A stretch of 9,655 bases of DNA from JAHJSA01 sp038204345 (GCA_038204345.1 JBBRDB010000091.1:1-9655); one strand, 5' to 3'; numbered from the stretch's first letter, positions 1 to 6,261 are shown. A program made the numbers and translations. Notes: a model not told the origin generated them from the letters alone.

Positions 1-381
1 GCCGGCGTGGAGCCGCGCTCTTTGCTGGGATGCTCGGTGGAGGGCGGCAACGGCGCGGGGCCGAGCTTGAGCCCGGGCACGAAACCGACCATCCTGCCCC
101 ACCCGAACACCTGTCCGTACGTGGTGCGCACGCTGGCCGCCGCTGAGGCCGTGTTACGCGCGGAGGATGGCGCCCTCCTCGCCATTCCGTCGGGCTGCGA
201 CGCAATGCGCCGTGCCGGCGACGCGCTGAAGGCCCGCTTCGACGAGCGCGTATTCCCCTTTTCTGTGCCGCGAGTCAACGATGCCGGGTCTGTGGCCGCG
301 GAAGGGGACGCGCTCGACCAACCCGGCCACGGAGTCGAGAACTCTGCCAGACAGCTGGAGAGCTTCCTGGAGATGCTCTAG
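1..381 (+). CDS. 2-hydroxyacyl-CoA dehydratase-like protein, partial and probably truncated
   Basis: The frame is open from the first base, so the true start lies upstream; a GTG at 7 is the first possible start inside the window. The readable part has PHPNTCPYVVRT, then LLAIPSGCDAMRRAGDALK, then FPFSVPR. This spacing of a Cys-Pro-Tyr motif, a Cys-Asp-Ala-Met-Arg-Arg motif and a Pro-Arg strand end resembles the N-terminal half of the HgdB/FldC-like family (2-hydroxyglutaryl-CoA dehydratase D-component, COG1775). Members of that family help dehydrate 2-hydroxyacyl-CoA and bind a 4Fe-4S cluster through Cys. They are usually about 350-420 residues, whereas this frame stops about 50 residues after the CDAMRR motif. 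The end QLESFLEML could be the helix that normally follows the Pro-Arg strand, or a C-terminal end joined by an internal deletion. A remnant is likely but unproven because the 5' part is not visible. Confidence 0.45.
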   Translation, partial: AGVEPRSLLGCSVEGGNGAGPSLSPGTKPTILPHPNTCPYVVRTLAAAEAVLRAEDGALLAIPSGCDAMRRAGDALKARFDERVFPFSVPRVNDAGSVAAEGDALDQPGHGVENSARQLESFLEML

Positions 382-495
382 TCGGTCCGGCTCGGGCGGG
401 TGTCAAGCAGTCCCCCGTCCGCTATTTCCGCTATGCTAGCGGCAGGGCGGCCATCAGGCGCGCCCGGAACGAACGGAAAGGTGGGGAACGACCCC

Positions 496-1257
496 ATGGC
501 TGAAGACTCAGCACGCACCCTCGCGGTATTCATCGACTTCGAGAACCTCGCCATCGGCTTCAAGCAGCGGCGCGGGGATTTCAACATGAACACCATTCTT
601 GAACGATTGGTGGAGAAGGGCAAAGTCATCGTCAAGAAGGCGTATGCCGACTGGAGCGAATACAAGAGCTACACCAAGCAGCTGCACGAAGCCGCTATCG
701 AACTGATCGAGATACCGCGGCGCAGCATGACCGGCAAGAATTCCGCCGACATCCGCCTGGTGGTGGACGCCATGGACCTGGCCTGGTCGAAGGAGCACAT
801 CGACACCTTCGTGATCGTATCGGGGGACTCCGACTTCTCGCCGCTCGTCTCGAAGCTCAAGGAGAACGGGAAGCACATCATCGGGATCGGCATGAAGGAG
901 AGCACGTCGAACCTGCTGGCCGACAACTGCGACGAGTTCATCTACTACGAGGATCTGGAGCAGGCCCCGGCGGCCCTCTCTGTGCCCGCGGCCAGGGACA
1001 TCCCAGCGGCCAAACGTGAGGTGTTCGACCTGCTGTTCGAGTCGATAGCGGCCCTGATCCGCGAGAACAAAGACCCCATTTTCGCCTCCATGGTGAAGGA
1101 CACCATGCGCCGCAAGCGGCCCGCGTTCAGCGAGTCTACCTACGGCTACCGCAGTTTCAGCGACCTGCTGGAAGACGCGGAGAAGCGGGGCTTCCTAAAA
1201 CTCCGGCGCGACCGCAAGGCCGGCGGCACCTACGTTGTCGAGGGCTTCACGACGTAG
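496..1257 (+). CDS. NYN domain protein with C-terminal LOTUS/OST-HTH domain (LabA/DUF88-like, putative RNase)
   Basis: The protein is 253 residues. I chose ATG 496 because a purine-rich stretch (GGAAAGGTGGGGAACG) precedes it and homology starts at once; the frame is open further upstream to 400, but that part is low-complexity. Residues 8-155 form a NYN/PIN-like nuclease domain: VFIDFENL (Asp14, Asn17), KNSADIRLVVDAMDLA (Asp85, Asp91) and IVSGDSDFSPLV (Asp111, Asp113) are the expected acidic metal-binding positions. Residues about 172-250 (AKREVFDLLFESIAAL to GTYVVEGF) fit a LOTUS/OST-HTH winged helix, thought to bind RNA. The likely role is metal-dependent RNA cleavage in the cytoplasm; the substrate cannot be told from sequence. 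It appears monocistronic, ending 33 bases before a strong terminator. No signal peptide or membrane segment is present. Confidence 0.88.
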   Translation: MAEDSARTLAVFIDFENLAIGFKQRRGDFNMNTILERLVEKGKVIVKKAYADWSEYKSYTKQLHEAAIELIEIPRRSMTGKNSADIRLVVDAMDLAWSKEHIDTFVIVSGDSDFSPLVSKLKENGKHIIGIGMKESTSNLLADNCDEFIYYEDLEQAPAALSVPAARDIPAAKREVFDLLFESIAALIRENKDPIFASMVKDTMRRKRPAFSESTYGYRSFSDLLEDAEKRGFLKLRRDRKAGGTYVVEGFTT

Positions 1258-1290
1258 CCCCTCCCCTCTCGGCGGCGCGATCTCCGAACG

Positions 1291-1322
1291 AAGAACGGCC
1301 CCGCCAAGGCGGAGCCGTTCTT
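1291..1322. terminator. Bidirectional intrinsic terminator between convergent genes
   Basis: AAGAACGGC (1291-1299) pairs perfectly with GCCGTTCTT (1314-1322). Inside, CCGCC (1301-1305) pairs with GGCGG (1308-1312) around an AA loop, with one C/A mismatch. The A-rich left edge and T-rich right edge give each strand a short U-rich tail. It lies just after the NYN gene stop and just after the stop of the minus-strand gene at 1358, as expected for a shared terminator. Confidence 0.75.
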
Positions 1323-1357
1323 GCATGTCGAGTCGGTTCGAAGAACCGTCCCTCGTC

Positions 1358-1726
1358 TTACTCCTCGCCGTCGAACTGATGATCGGCGTTGGCGTTGCCG
1401 GGCTCGTCGGCGTGGCCGCCGGGTCCGTCGCTGTCGGAGGCGGTCTCCGAGCCGGCGGATTCCGGCGCTTCGGCGGCGCCCACTTCGGTGGCGTCGGTGT
1501 CGACCCCGCCCACTTCAGTGGCGTCGTCGGCTTCGGACTGCGACTCGAACTCGACCGCATCGGTGTCGACGGCGGCCTCTTGCTCAGCGACCGGGGCCGT
1601 GGCCGTGATGGCCTGGTGCTGGTCCGCAAGGCCCGGGCTCGCAGCGTTTGCGAGCGCGGCACCTCCCAGCGCCATGGCGCCGATCGTGGCCACACTGGCC
1701 GCGATCTTGAACAGGCGATTCTGCAT
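1358..1726 (-). CDS. Small exported acidic protein, unknown function
   Basis: The protein is 122 residues from ATG 1726. A second ATG lies directly upstream at 1729; AAGGAG is 6 bases from the 1726 start and 3 bases from the other, so 1726 is preferred. Residues 1-28 look like a Sec signal peptide: basic NRLFK, a hydrophobic run IAASVATIGAMALGGAAL, and a cleavage site after ANA. The mature part is almost free of Lys and Arg and rich in Asp, Glu, Ala and Gly, with a repeated DATEVG unit (about residues 68-73 and 78-83). The tail GPGGHADEPG followed by ADHQFDGEE looks like a defined motif with two His among acids, which could bind cations; that is inference. It is divergent from the two-component system at 1904, so it may be a target or an accessory sensor of that system. 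I do not recognise a named family. Confidence 0.75.
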   Translation of the reverse strand: MQNRLFKIAASVATIGAMALGGAALANAASPGLADQHQAITATAPVAEQEAAVDTDAVEFESQSEADDATEVGGVDTDATEVGAAEAPESAGSETASDSDGPGGHADEPGNANADHQFDGEE

Positions 1727-1746
1727 CATGTTCTCCTTCCATCGCT

Positions 1747-1768
1747 TGCCGAACAGCGTCTGCCGAAC
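1747..1768. repeat. Direct repeat TGCCGAAC, period 14
   Basis: TGCCGAAC occurs at 1747-1754 and 1761-1768, just upstream of the ribosome-binding site of the acidic exported protein. It could be a regulator site or lie in the leader RNA. Two copies of 8 bases in GC-rich DNA is weak evidence. Confidence 0.3.
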
Positions 1769-1864
1769 GACGATACGACCACAGCCTAGAGAAGCCACCT
1801 GAGAGGACTATGAGTGCCCTGCTGGAGAACCCGAGCGTCGGCGGCCCGAGACTCCGCACCGGCT

Positions 1865-1881
1865 CTCATCCGACACTCATC
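1865..1881. promoter_or_regulatory. Possible OmpR-family binding site upstream of the response regulator
   Basis: CTCATC occurs at 1865-1870 and again at 1876-1881, an 11-base period that is one helical turn, as usual for tandem sites of OmpR/PhoB-type regulators. It lies 23 bases before the response-regulator start, in the spacer shared with the divergent exported-protein gene. An odd palindrome TCTCTGAGA follows at 1885-1893. Autoregulation by the adjacent regulator is inference. Confidence 0.35.
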
Positions 1882-1903
1882 TTTTCTCTGAGATGATAGG
1901 AGC

Positions 1904-2578
1904 ATGAGAATCCTGGTCGTGGAAGACGAGCTCAAGATGGCGGCGCTGATCCGCCGCGGTCTGGAGGAGGACGGCAAGGCGGCCGACATCGCGGCGAAGG
2001 GCGAAGAAGCCCTCGCGATGGCCGGCTCCACGGAGTACGACGCCATCATCCTGGACGTGATGCTGCCGGGGATGGACGGGTTCGAGGTATGCAGACGGCT
2101 GAGGGCAGACGGTATCTGGGCGCCCGTGTTGATGCTCACCGCGCGCGACGCCGTGGAAGACCGCATCGCGGGATTGGACACGGGCGCCGACGACTACCTC
2201 ACCAAGCCCTTCTCTTTCGCCGAGTTGCTCGCCCGCCTCCGCGCACTCGTGCGACGCGGCCCGCTGGAGAAACCGGCCATCCTCGAAGTGGGCACGCTGC
2301 GCCTCGACCCGGCCACGCATCAGGTGTGGCGCGAAGAGACGGAGGTCTTCCTCTCCGCCAAGGAGTTCTCGCTCCTGGAGACACTGATGAGGCAGCCCGG
2401 CCGCGTCTTCTCCCGCTTCGACCTTCTGGAACACGCCTGGGACTACGCCTACGAGAACCGCTCGAACATCATCGAGGTCTACATCCGCTACCTGCGCGAG
2501 AAGGTGGACCGTCCGTTCGGGCTCAAGTCCATAGAGACGGTCAGAGGGGCCGGCTACCGCCTGAGGCGGGAAGAGTGA
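1904..2578 (+). CDS. OmpR/PhoB-family response regulator
   Basis: The protein is 224 residues, normal for the family. It begins MRILVVEDE, so the ATG at 1904 is firm although AGGAG ends only one base before it. The receiver domain (1-115) has the acidic pair Glu7/Asp8 and Asp9-equivalent Glu9, the phosphorylated Asp51 (ILDVMLPGMDG), Thr79 (LTARD) and Lys101 (YLTKPF). The C-terminal winged helix (about 125-222) ends with IIEVYIRYLREKVD and VRGAGYRLR, the recognition helix and wing of the family. It should be phosphorylated by the kinase encoded 49 bases downstream and bind DNA as a dimer. The signal and targets are unknown; the divergent exported acidic protein gene and the former ABC transporter genes downstream are candidates. 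Confidence 0.95.
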   Translation: MRILVVEDELKMAALIRRGLEEDGKAADIAAKGEEALAMAGSTEYDAIILDVMLPGMDGFEVCRRLRADGIWAPVLMLTARDAVEDRIAGLDTGADDYLTKPFSFAELLARLRALVRRGPLEKPAILEVGTLRLDPATHQVWREETEVFLSAKEFSLLETLMRQPGRVFSRFDLLEHAWDYAYENRSNIIEVYIRYLREKVDRPFGLKSIETVRGAGYRLRREE

Positions 2579-2627
2579 GGCCCCCGCCCACTCGAGGCCG
2601 ACCCTACGTCTGGACGGGACTGCGGAG

Positions 2628-4037
2628 TTGAGCGTCTACGCGAGACTCCCGCTCCGCGCGCGGCTCACGCTCGGGTTCGCCGCTGCGATGGCTCTGGTCC
2701 TCGCGATCGTAGGAGCGTTCCTCTACGTAGGTCTCTCGGACGCGCTCGATGAGAGCATAGCCACGGGGCTACGGGCCCGGGCCGGAGACGTGTCCGCCCT
2801 CATCAGCCAGGCCGATTCCGGCCTGCGCGAAGGCGGGGGGGCCGCGCTGGCCGGCCAAGGCGAGACGTTCGCCCAGGTGCTCGACCCCTCCGGTGGCATC
2901 GTCGATTCCACGCCGCAGTTTGCGGACACCCCCGCCCTCTCGAGTGAGCGGTTGGCGTCGGTGAAGGGGGGCGAAGTACTGTTCGAAAGGGTCCTGCTGG
3001 CGGAGACAGAGGAGCCCTTCCGTCTCCTGGCGGTCCCGGTGGACGCCCAGGACCGCAGCCTGGTGGTGGTTGTGGGGACTTCACTCGAGAAGCGGGATGA
3101 GACCTTGGGGCAGTTGTTGGCTCAGCTTCTCTTGGGCGGGCCCATCGCCCTTCTCCTCACCTCACTCCTCGCCTACGGGTTGGCCAGTGCCGCGCTCCGC
3201 CCGGTCGAGTCGATGCGGCGCGAAGCCTCGGCCATCTCCGCCTCCGAACCGGGACGCCGCCTGCCGGTGCCTCCCGCGAAGGACGAGCTCTCCCGGCTGA
3301 GCACGACTCTGAACGACATGCTTGCCCGGCTGGAGACGGCCATGGCCAGGGAGCGAAGCTTCGTCTCCGATGCGAGCCACGAACTCAGGACCCCGCTCTC
3401 GCTCCTCAAGATCGAACTGGAGCTCGCCCTCGCCCGGGATCGAACAGCCGAGGAGCAACGGGCCGCCCTACGCTCCGCCGCCATCGAGACCGACAGATTG
3501 GCGCAACTCGCGGAAGACCTCCTGGTCCTCGCCCGGTCCGATCAGGGCCGCCTGCAGATCCGCAGCGAGGAGATCGCCATCCGCAGGATCCTCGAGGACG
3601 TGCGGGAGCGTTTCGCGCGCAGGGCGACGACCCTCGGCCGCGACATCGTCGTCGAGGCGTCCGACGATCTCCTTGTGGCCGCCGACCGGCTGCGCCTGGA
3701 GCAGGCTATATCCAATCTCGTGGAGAACTCCCTTCGTCACGGAGCAGGCCCCGTCACCCTGCGCGCCTGCCCCGGGGGGGCCGCTACGGCCGAGATCCAC
3801 GTGCTCGACCGAGGGGCCGGCTTCGGCGCCGCCTTCCTCCCCAGGGCCTTCGAGCGTTTTAGCCGCAGTGACGAATCGCGGTCGGGGGGAGGAGCGGGCC
3901 TGGGTCTTGCCATCGCGGCCGTGATAGCCGAAGCGCACGGCGGGTCCATCCGCGCCGCCAACCGCCCCGACGGCGGCGCCGACGTGTGTCTCGTTCTGCC
4001 GCTCCCCAACCGTCGGAAAGAAACTTCACCCTCTTAA
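2628..4037 (+). CDS. Sensor histidine kinase (HAMP, HisKA, HATPase_c)
   Basis: The protein is 469 residues from a TTG at 2628. The next in-frame ATG (2688) would start inside the first membrane helix, so the TTG is preferred despite a weak ribosome-binding site. Membrane helices are at about 13-36 and 160-188. Between them lies a 120-residue sensor region outside the cell. A HAMP linker (about 188-240) leads to the phospho-acceptor box FVSDASHELRTPLS with His251. The ATPase domain shows the N box ISNLVENSLRHG (Asn363, Asn367), G1 VLDRGAGF, F box RAFERFSRSD and G2 GGGAGLGLAI. All catalytic motifs are intact. It should phosphorylate the upstream response regulator. The sensor region resembles no ligand domain I recognise. 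Such pairs often control an adjacent ABC exporter, and a broken one follows. Confidence 0.95.
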   Translation: MSVYARLPLRARLTLGFAAAMALVLAIVGAFLYVGLSDALDESIATGLRARAGDVSALISQADSGLREGGGAALAGQGETFAQVLDPSGGIVDSTPQFADTPALSSERLASVKGGEVLFERVLLAETEEPFRLLAVPVDAQDRSLVVVVGTSLEKRDETLGQLLAQLLLGGPIALLLTSLLAYGLASAALRPVESMRREASAISASEPGRRLPVPPAKDELSRLSTTLNDMLARLETAMARERSFVSDASHELRTPLSLLKIELELALARDRTAEEQRAALRSAAIETDRLAQLAEDLLVLARSDQGRLQIRSEEIAIRRILEDVRERFARRATTLGRDIVVEASDDLLVAADRLRLEQAISNLVENSLRHGAGPVTLRACPGGAATAEIHVLDRGAGFGAAFLPRAFERFSRSDESRSGGGAGLGLAIAAVIAEAHGGSIRAANRPDGGADVCLVLPLPNRRKETSPS

Positions 4038-4108
4038 GCTGAGCTTCAACTCCACGAGGTTCACTGTCCGTGGCACCGCACACGCGACCACGAAAGGACA
4101 GGAACTCG

Positions 4109-4296
4109 ATGCCGAACGAAGCTGCAGTCATAGAGACGCACGAACTCACGCGTCACTACGGGGACACGGTGGCCGTCGACCGCCTCAGCCTCACCGTCGC
4201 CCGAGGAGAGATCTTCGCAAGGGCATGCGGCAGCGCATCGGCATCGCTCAGGCCCTCCTCCACTAACCCGAAGTGCTCTTCCTCGACGAACCCTCT
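4109..4296 (+). pseudogene. ABC transporter ATPase remnant with internal deletion, frameshift and stop
   Basis: From ATG 4109 (AGGACAGGAA upstream) the frame reads AAVIETHELTRHYGDTVAVD, then RLSLTVARGEIF, the usual start of an ABC ATPase up to the strand before Walker A. At about 4216-4219 homology jumps to another frame reading KGMRQRIGIAQALL, an in-frame TAA at 4264-4266, then PEVLFLDEP, the region around the signature and Walker B. About 80-90 residues including Walker A and the Q loop are missing, and similarity ends after DEP. The gene cannot make a working ATPase. It lies 71 bases after the kinase gene in the same direction, the usual place for a drug or peptide exporter controlled by such a system. 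The long plus-strand reading that continues to 4849 is not a real protein. Confidence 0.8.
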
Positions 4297-4348
4297 CAGG
4301 TCTGTCCCGGCGGCTACGTCGTCGCCCGGCGGCCTCAGTGCCGGTTCA

Positions 4349-4744
4349 TCATCTGGCCAGCTTGCGGATGCCGCGCAGGAGCAGCCACGCCACCACTGCC
4401 CCCGCGAGCACGATGGGTGCCATCGCGGTCGGGTCGATGATGCGTCGAAACCGGGACTGCCCCTCCGCGATCTCGATGTAGCCAAGAGGCGAGACCATGA
4501 CGCCACCGCCGCCGCCGCTCCCCCCCGCCGCGGGAGCGGCGCCCTCGCCCAGAGAAGTGCCGTCACCGCCACCGAAGCCCCAGCGCACTTTGGCTACCGG
4601 GATCACGGTGACACCGTCGCGCTCCACGGGGTTGCCGTAGACCGCTTCCGCCCGAGCGTTACTGCCTACCCGCTCGGCCATGCGGTCGAGGAAGCTCTTG
4701 TGGTCGGAAGGATCGAAGCCAATGCTCGACTCGTTCTCGTTCAT
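4349..4744 (-). CDS. GerW/YtfJ family protein
   Basis: The protein is 131 residues. ATG 4744 is preceded by AGGAGG at a 6-base spacing, which decides the start. FLDRMAERVGSNARAEAVYG, VERDGVTVIPVAKVRWGFGG, then a Gly-rich linker (about 58-82) and MVSPLGYIEI with FRRIIDP are the conserved parts of the GerW (YtfJ sporulation-associated) family. A hydrophobic C-terminal stretch (about 107-124, MAPIVLAGAVVAWLLL) may anchor it in the membrane, followed by basic residues. In Bacillus the homologue is linked to spore germination, but many actinobacteria that do not form endospores carry the family, so its role here is open. Two stop codons (TGA TGA) end it. Neighbouring genes do not suggest a function. 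Confidence 0.9.
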   Translation of the reverse strand: MNENESSIGFDPSDHKSFLDRMAERVGSNARAEAVYGNPVERDGVTVIPVAKVRWGFGGGDGTSLGEGAAPAAGGSGGGGGVMVSPLGYIEIAEGQSRFRRIIDPTAMAPIVLAGAVVAWLLLRGIRKLAR

Positions 4745-4755
4745 GATCAACCTCC

Positions 4756-4779
4756 TTTGAATCAGCGTTTGAATCAGCG
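4756..4779. repeat. Perfect 12-base tandem duplication at the GerW leader
   Basis: TTTGAATCAGCG occurs twice back to back (4756-4767 and 4768-4779). On the coding strand of the GerW-like gene this gives two CGCTGATTCAAA units directly before the AGGAGG ribosome-binding site. It may be a replication slip or a binding site in the leader. Confidence 0.7.
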
Positions 4780-4849
4780 CGAAAGGCGCGCCGGGGCTAT
4801 GACGAAGATTGTGCCCGCTCACGAGGAGGGGAAACCCACGACCGAGTGA

Positions 4850-4877
4850 CTCACCCGCGCGCCACTCTCACCCGCGC
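4850..4877. repeat. Direct repeat CTCACCCGCGC, period 17
   Basis: An 11-base unit is repeated exactly at 4850-4860 and 4867-4877, about 110-130 bases upstream of the GerW-like gene, and is flanked by GTGACTC/GAGTCATCAC dyad sequence. It could be part of that gene's promoter region. No clear -35/-10 pair was found. Confidence 0.4.
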
Positions 4878-4890
4878 ATCGAGTCATCAC

Positions 4891-4921
4891 CTAACGATAC
4901 TCCGGGTTGGGGGTGATTCGA
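4891..4921 (-). pseudogene. Third remnant of the flavodoxin-gene 3' end
   Basis: The plus-strand text CTAACGATACTCCGGGTT followed by GGGGGTGATTCGA matches the stop-codon end of the intact flavodoxin-fold gene at 7198, with one substitution near the stop and small indels. Read on the minus strand it still encodes NPEYR and a TAG stop, the same ending as the intact gene, but a one-base insertion breaks the frame before it. Only about 30 bases are recognisable. Short length makes chance or convergence possible, but position and orientation match the second remnant at 6262. Confidence 0.55.
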
Positions 4922-4929
4922 GAGTTGGG

Positions 4930-5247
4930 TCAGCCGACCCCAAGCAGCGACCCCAGCGGCACGGCCACGATCGTCTGGTCGATTACCCGTACGTCCTGAC
5001 CGAGATACGCGATGATACCGAGCCGGAAGCGGTCACCCAAATCGCCGCGAAGTGCACGAAGGCCACCGGCATCGTGGCGTGTAAGAGTCACCGCGCTCTT
5101 GACCTCGATCGCCACAACCTCCCGGCCGCGTTCGATCACCAGATCGACCTCAGCGCCGGCGCCGGTCCGCCAGGAGTGGTATCGAGACGCACCCGAGAGC
5201 CCGTCCCACGCCATCACGTCCGAAAGCGCAAAGGTCTCCCCCTCCAT
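4930..5247 (-). pseudogene. C-terminal fragment of a DUF4143 / AAA-family ATP-binding protein
   Basis: From about 5247 down, the minus strand reads MEGETFALSD, then SRYHSWRTGAGAEVDLVIE, VVAIEVKSAVTLTRHDAGGL and RALRGDLGDRFRLGIIAYLG, ending LGSLLGVG. The Trp-Arg-Thr, Glu-Val-Asp and Glu-Val-Lys residues are those of the DUF4143 domain, a PD-(D/E)XK-like fold at the C-terminus of AAA ATPases often found with toxin-antitoxin genes. The whole N-terminal ATPase and the first part of DUF4143 are absent; upstream sequence (5248-5342) shows no similarity. The reading frame is open upstream to 5511 but overlaps the GNAT gene there and is not coding. The fragment could be expressed from readthrough of the GNAT gene but is most likely a relic. 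Confidence 0.75.
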
Positions 5248-5342
5248 CGCTCGGTGCTTCGCCCGCCATCCCGCAACCTTCGTCGGGCGGAAAGAAGGAA
5301 GTGAGGGTGCACAGAGGATGAGTGGAGATCGCCTCTCGAGTC

Positions 5343-5855
5343 CTAGCCCCCCGAGATACTGACCCGCACATCCTTCATCAAGACGATGAGGTGAAGTGGG
5401 TTCGTCGGTGACGGCTCGAAACCATACCTGACATAAAAGCCCCGAGCGCGCTCGTCTTTCGCGTGGACGAGGACCGCCCGCGCGCCGATCATGTCGGCGG
5501 CCTGAGTGCACCGGCGGAGCGCATCCACCAGCATAGCTTCACCCAGGCCATTGCCCTGCTCATGGAGGTCCACCGCAAGCCGCGCCAGCAGAACCACCGG
5601 GATGGGTTGTCTCCCCTGCCCTTTGGCCAGCCTGGCCGTGGCGTCTTCCGGCTCGACACCCGCCGCCGCCAAACTGAAGTAGGCGACCGCACGTCGTTCC
5701 CGTGTGGCTACGTAGGTCCGCGACTTCTCGGCCCTCTGATCGGTCAGAGCCCGCTCTTTCAGATAGACATCGAGCGCAGGCACCCCGCAGCGGAAGCCCT
5801 CGAGCTCGTGGCGAGGCTCGAGCGGCTCAGGCCCGAGCAGCGGTTCAAGCTGCAC
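5343..5855 (-). CDS. GNAT-family toxin (TacT/AtaT-like) of a type II TA module
   Basis: The protein is 170 residues from a GTG at 5855, which overlaps the antitoxin gene end by 11 bases. It has the layout of tRNA-acetylating GNAT toxins: RHELEGFRCGVPALDVYLKE near the N-terminus, VAYFSLAAAGV strand, LLARLAVDLHEQGNGLGEAM (acetyl-CoA pyrophosphate loop around residues 99-107), and HAKDERARGFYVRYGFEPSP, with Tyr141 or Tyr144 as the likely catalytic Tyr. Family toxins acetylate the amino group of charged tRNAs and stop translation; the antitoxin upstream neutralises them. All motifs look intact, so the module may be active. The start rests on overlap coupling, since no separate ribosome-binding site is obvious. 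Confidence 0.92.
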   Translation of the reverse strand: MQLEPLLGPEPLEPRHELEGFRCGVPALDVYLKERALTDQRAEKSRTYVATRERRAVAYFSLAAAGVEPEDATARLAKGQGRQPIPVVLLARLAVDLHEQGNGLGEAMLVDALRRCTQAADMIGARAVLVHAKDERARGFYVRYGFEPSPTNPLHLIVLMKDVRVSISGG

Positions 5856-6135
5856 TGAACGGACTGGGCTTCAAGGCAGCTTCGGTCAGGGCCGGGATGA
5901 CACGCGCGGGGCGATCGAGCATGTCGGTGAACGCGCGCATCCTTTCCGGGGGGAGCACGAAACGGTTCTGATCCACAAGTATATCCTCGGCAGACACCAA
6001 CGCGGCACGGAGAACGAACTGGCTCGCGCTGACGTGGGTCAGCCGTGCGGCCTGCTCTACAAGCTCCTTCTCCTTCTGCGTAGTGCGGATGTTCAGGCGT
6101 TCCGTCTTGATCGTCGAGTCGGGAGTGATGACCAC
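5845..6135 (-). CDS. DUF1778 ribbon-helix-helix antitoxin (TacA-like)
   Basis: The protein is 96 residues from a GTG at 6135, with GAGGAG 11 bases upstream. TERLNIRTTQKEKELVEQAA and VSASQFVLRAAL form the N-terminal ribbon-helix-helix DNA-binding domain (about residues 10-50). The C-terminal part, FVLPPERMRAFTDML and beyond, is the flexible segment that wraps the toxin in this family. The toxin gene overlaps its 3' end by 11 bases, so the two are translated together. A promoter with a dyad operator over the -10 box lies just upstream, which fits autorepression by the antitoxin and toxin complex. Confidence 0.93.
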   Translation of the reverse strand: MVITPDSTIKTERLNIRTTQKEKELVEQAARLTHVSASQFVLRAALVSAEDILVDQNRFVLPPERMRAFTDMLDRPARVIPALTEAALKPSPFSAA

Positions 6136-6164
6136 GGTCGGGACTTCTCCTCAGACGGTGTTTT

Positions 6165-6187
6165 CTGTGAGTACATTGTACCCACAG
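6165..6187. promoter_or_regulatory. Operator dyad of the DUF1778-GNAT module
   Basis: CTGTGAGTACA (6165-6175) and TGTACCCACAG (6177-6187) form a 23-base dyad with 10 of 11 arm pairs matching, centred on T6176. It covers the -10 box of the predicted promoter, 30 bases upstream of the antitoxin start. Ribbon-helix-helix antitoxins of this type bind such dyads, so this is the probable autoregulatory site. Confidence 0.75.
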
Positions 6188-6203
6188 ACGGAGGGTATGT
6201 CCA
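6175..6203 (-). promoter_or_regulatory. Sigma70-type promoter of the DUF1778-GNAT module
   Basis: On the minus strand TGGACA (6203-6198) and TACAAT (6180-6175) are separated by exactly 17 bases. Each differs from the consensus by one base. This is the best promoter in the window, and its -10 lies inside the operator dyad. Confidence 0.75.
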
Positions 6204-6261
6204 CTGCGGGCGCCATCAGTATCGCGGGAGCGGGCTCACACCGCCAGCGCATTAACCTCCT

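Noticed and set aside
401..437. Promoter for the NYN gene (TATGCT at 432-437)
   Set aside because: The -10-like box has no acceptable -35 at the right distance.
1235..1789. 184-residue plus-strand reading frame, Arg/Gly-rich
   Set aside because: It is antisense to the exported acidic protein gene, which has a signal peptide and a strong ribosome-binding site. The plus frame has composition typical of shadow frames and crosses the terminator hairpin.
1787..1798. 12-base match GCCTAGAGAAGC shared with 8304-8315
   Set aside because: One copy is the stop-codon region of the small membrane protein and the other lies in a divergent leader; no wider similarity surrounds it, so chance is likely.
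4070..4849. 259-residue plus-strand protein
   Set aside because: Its first part is the ABC ATPase remnant and the rest is antisense to the GerW-like gene; no protein of this composition is credible.
5248..5511. N-terminal extension of the DUF4143 fragment
   Set aside because: It overlaps the GNAT gene 3' end in another frame and has no similarity to the AAA or DUF4143 domains.
5463..5858. 131-residue plus-strand frame
   Set aside because: Antisense to the GNAT toxin gene, whose motifs are intact.
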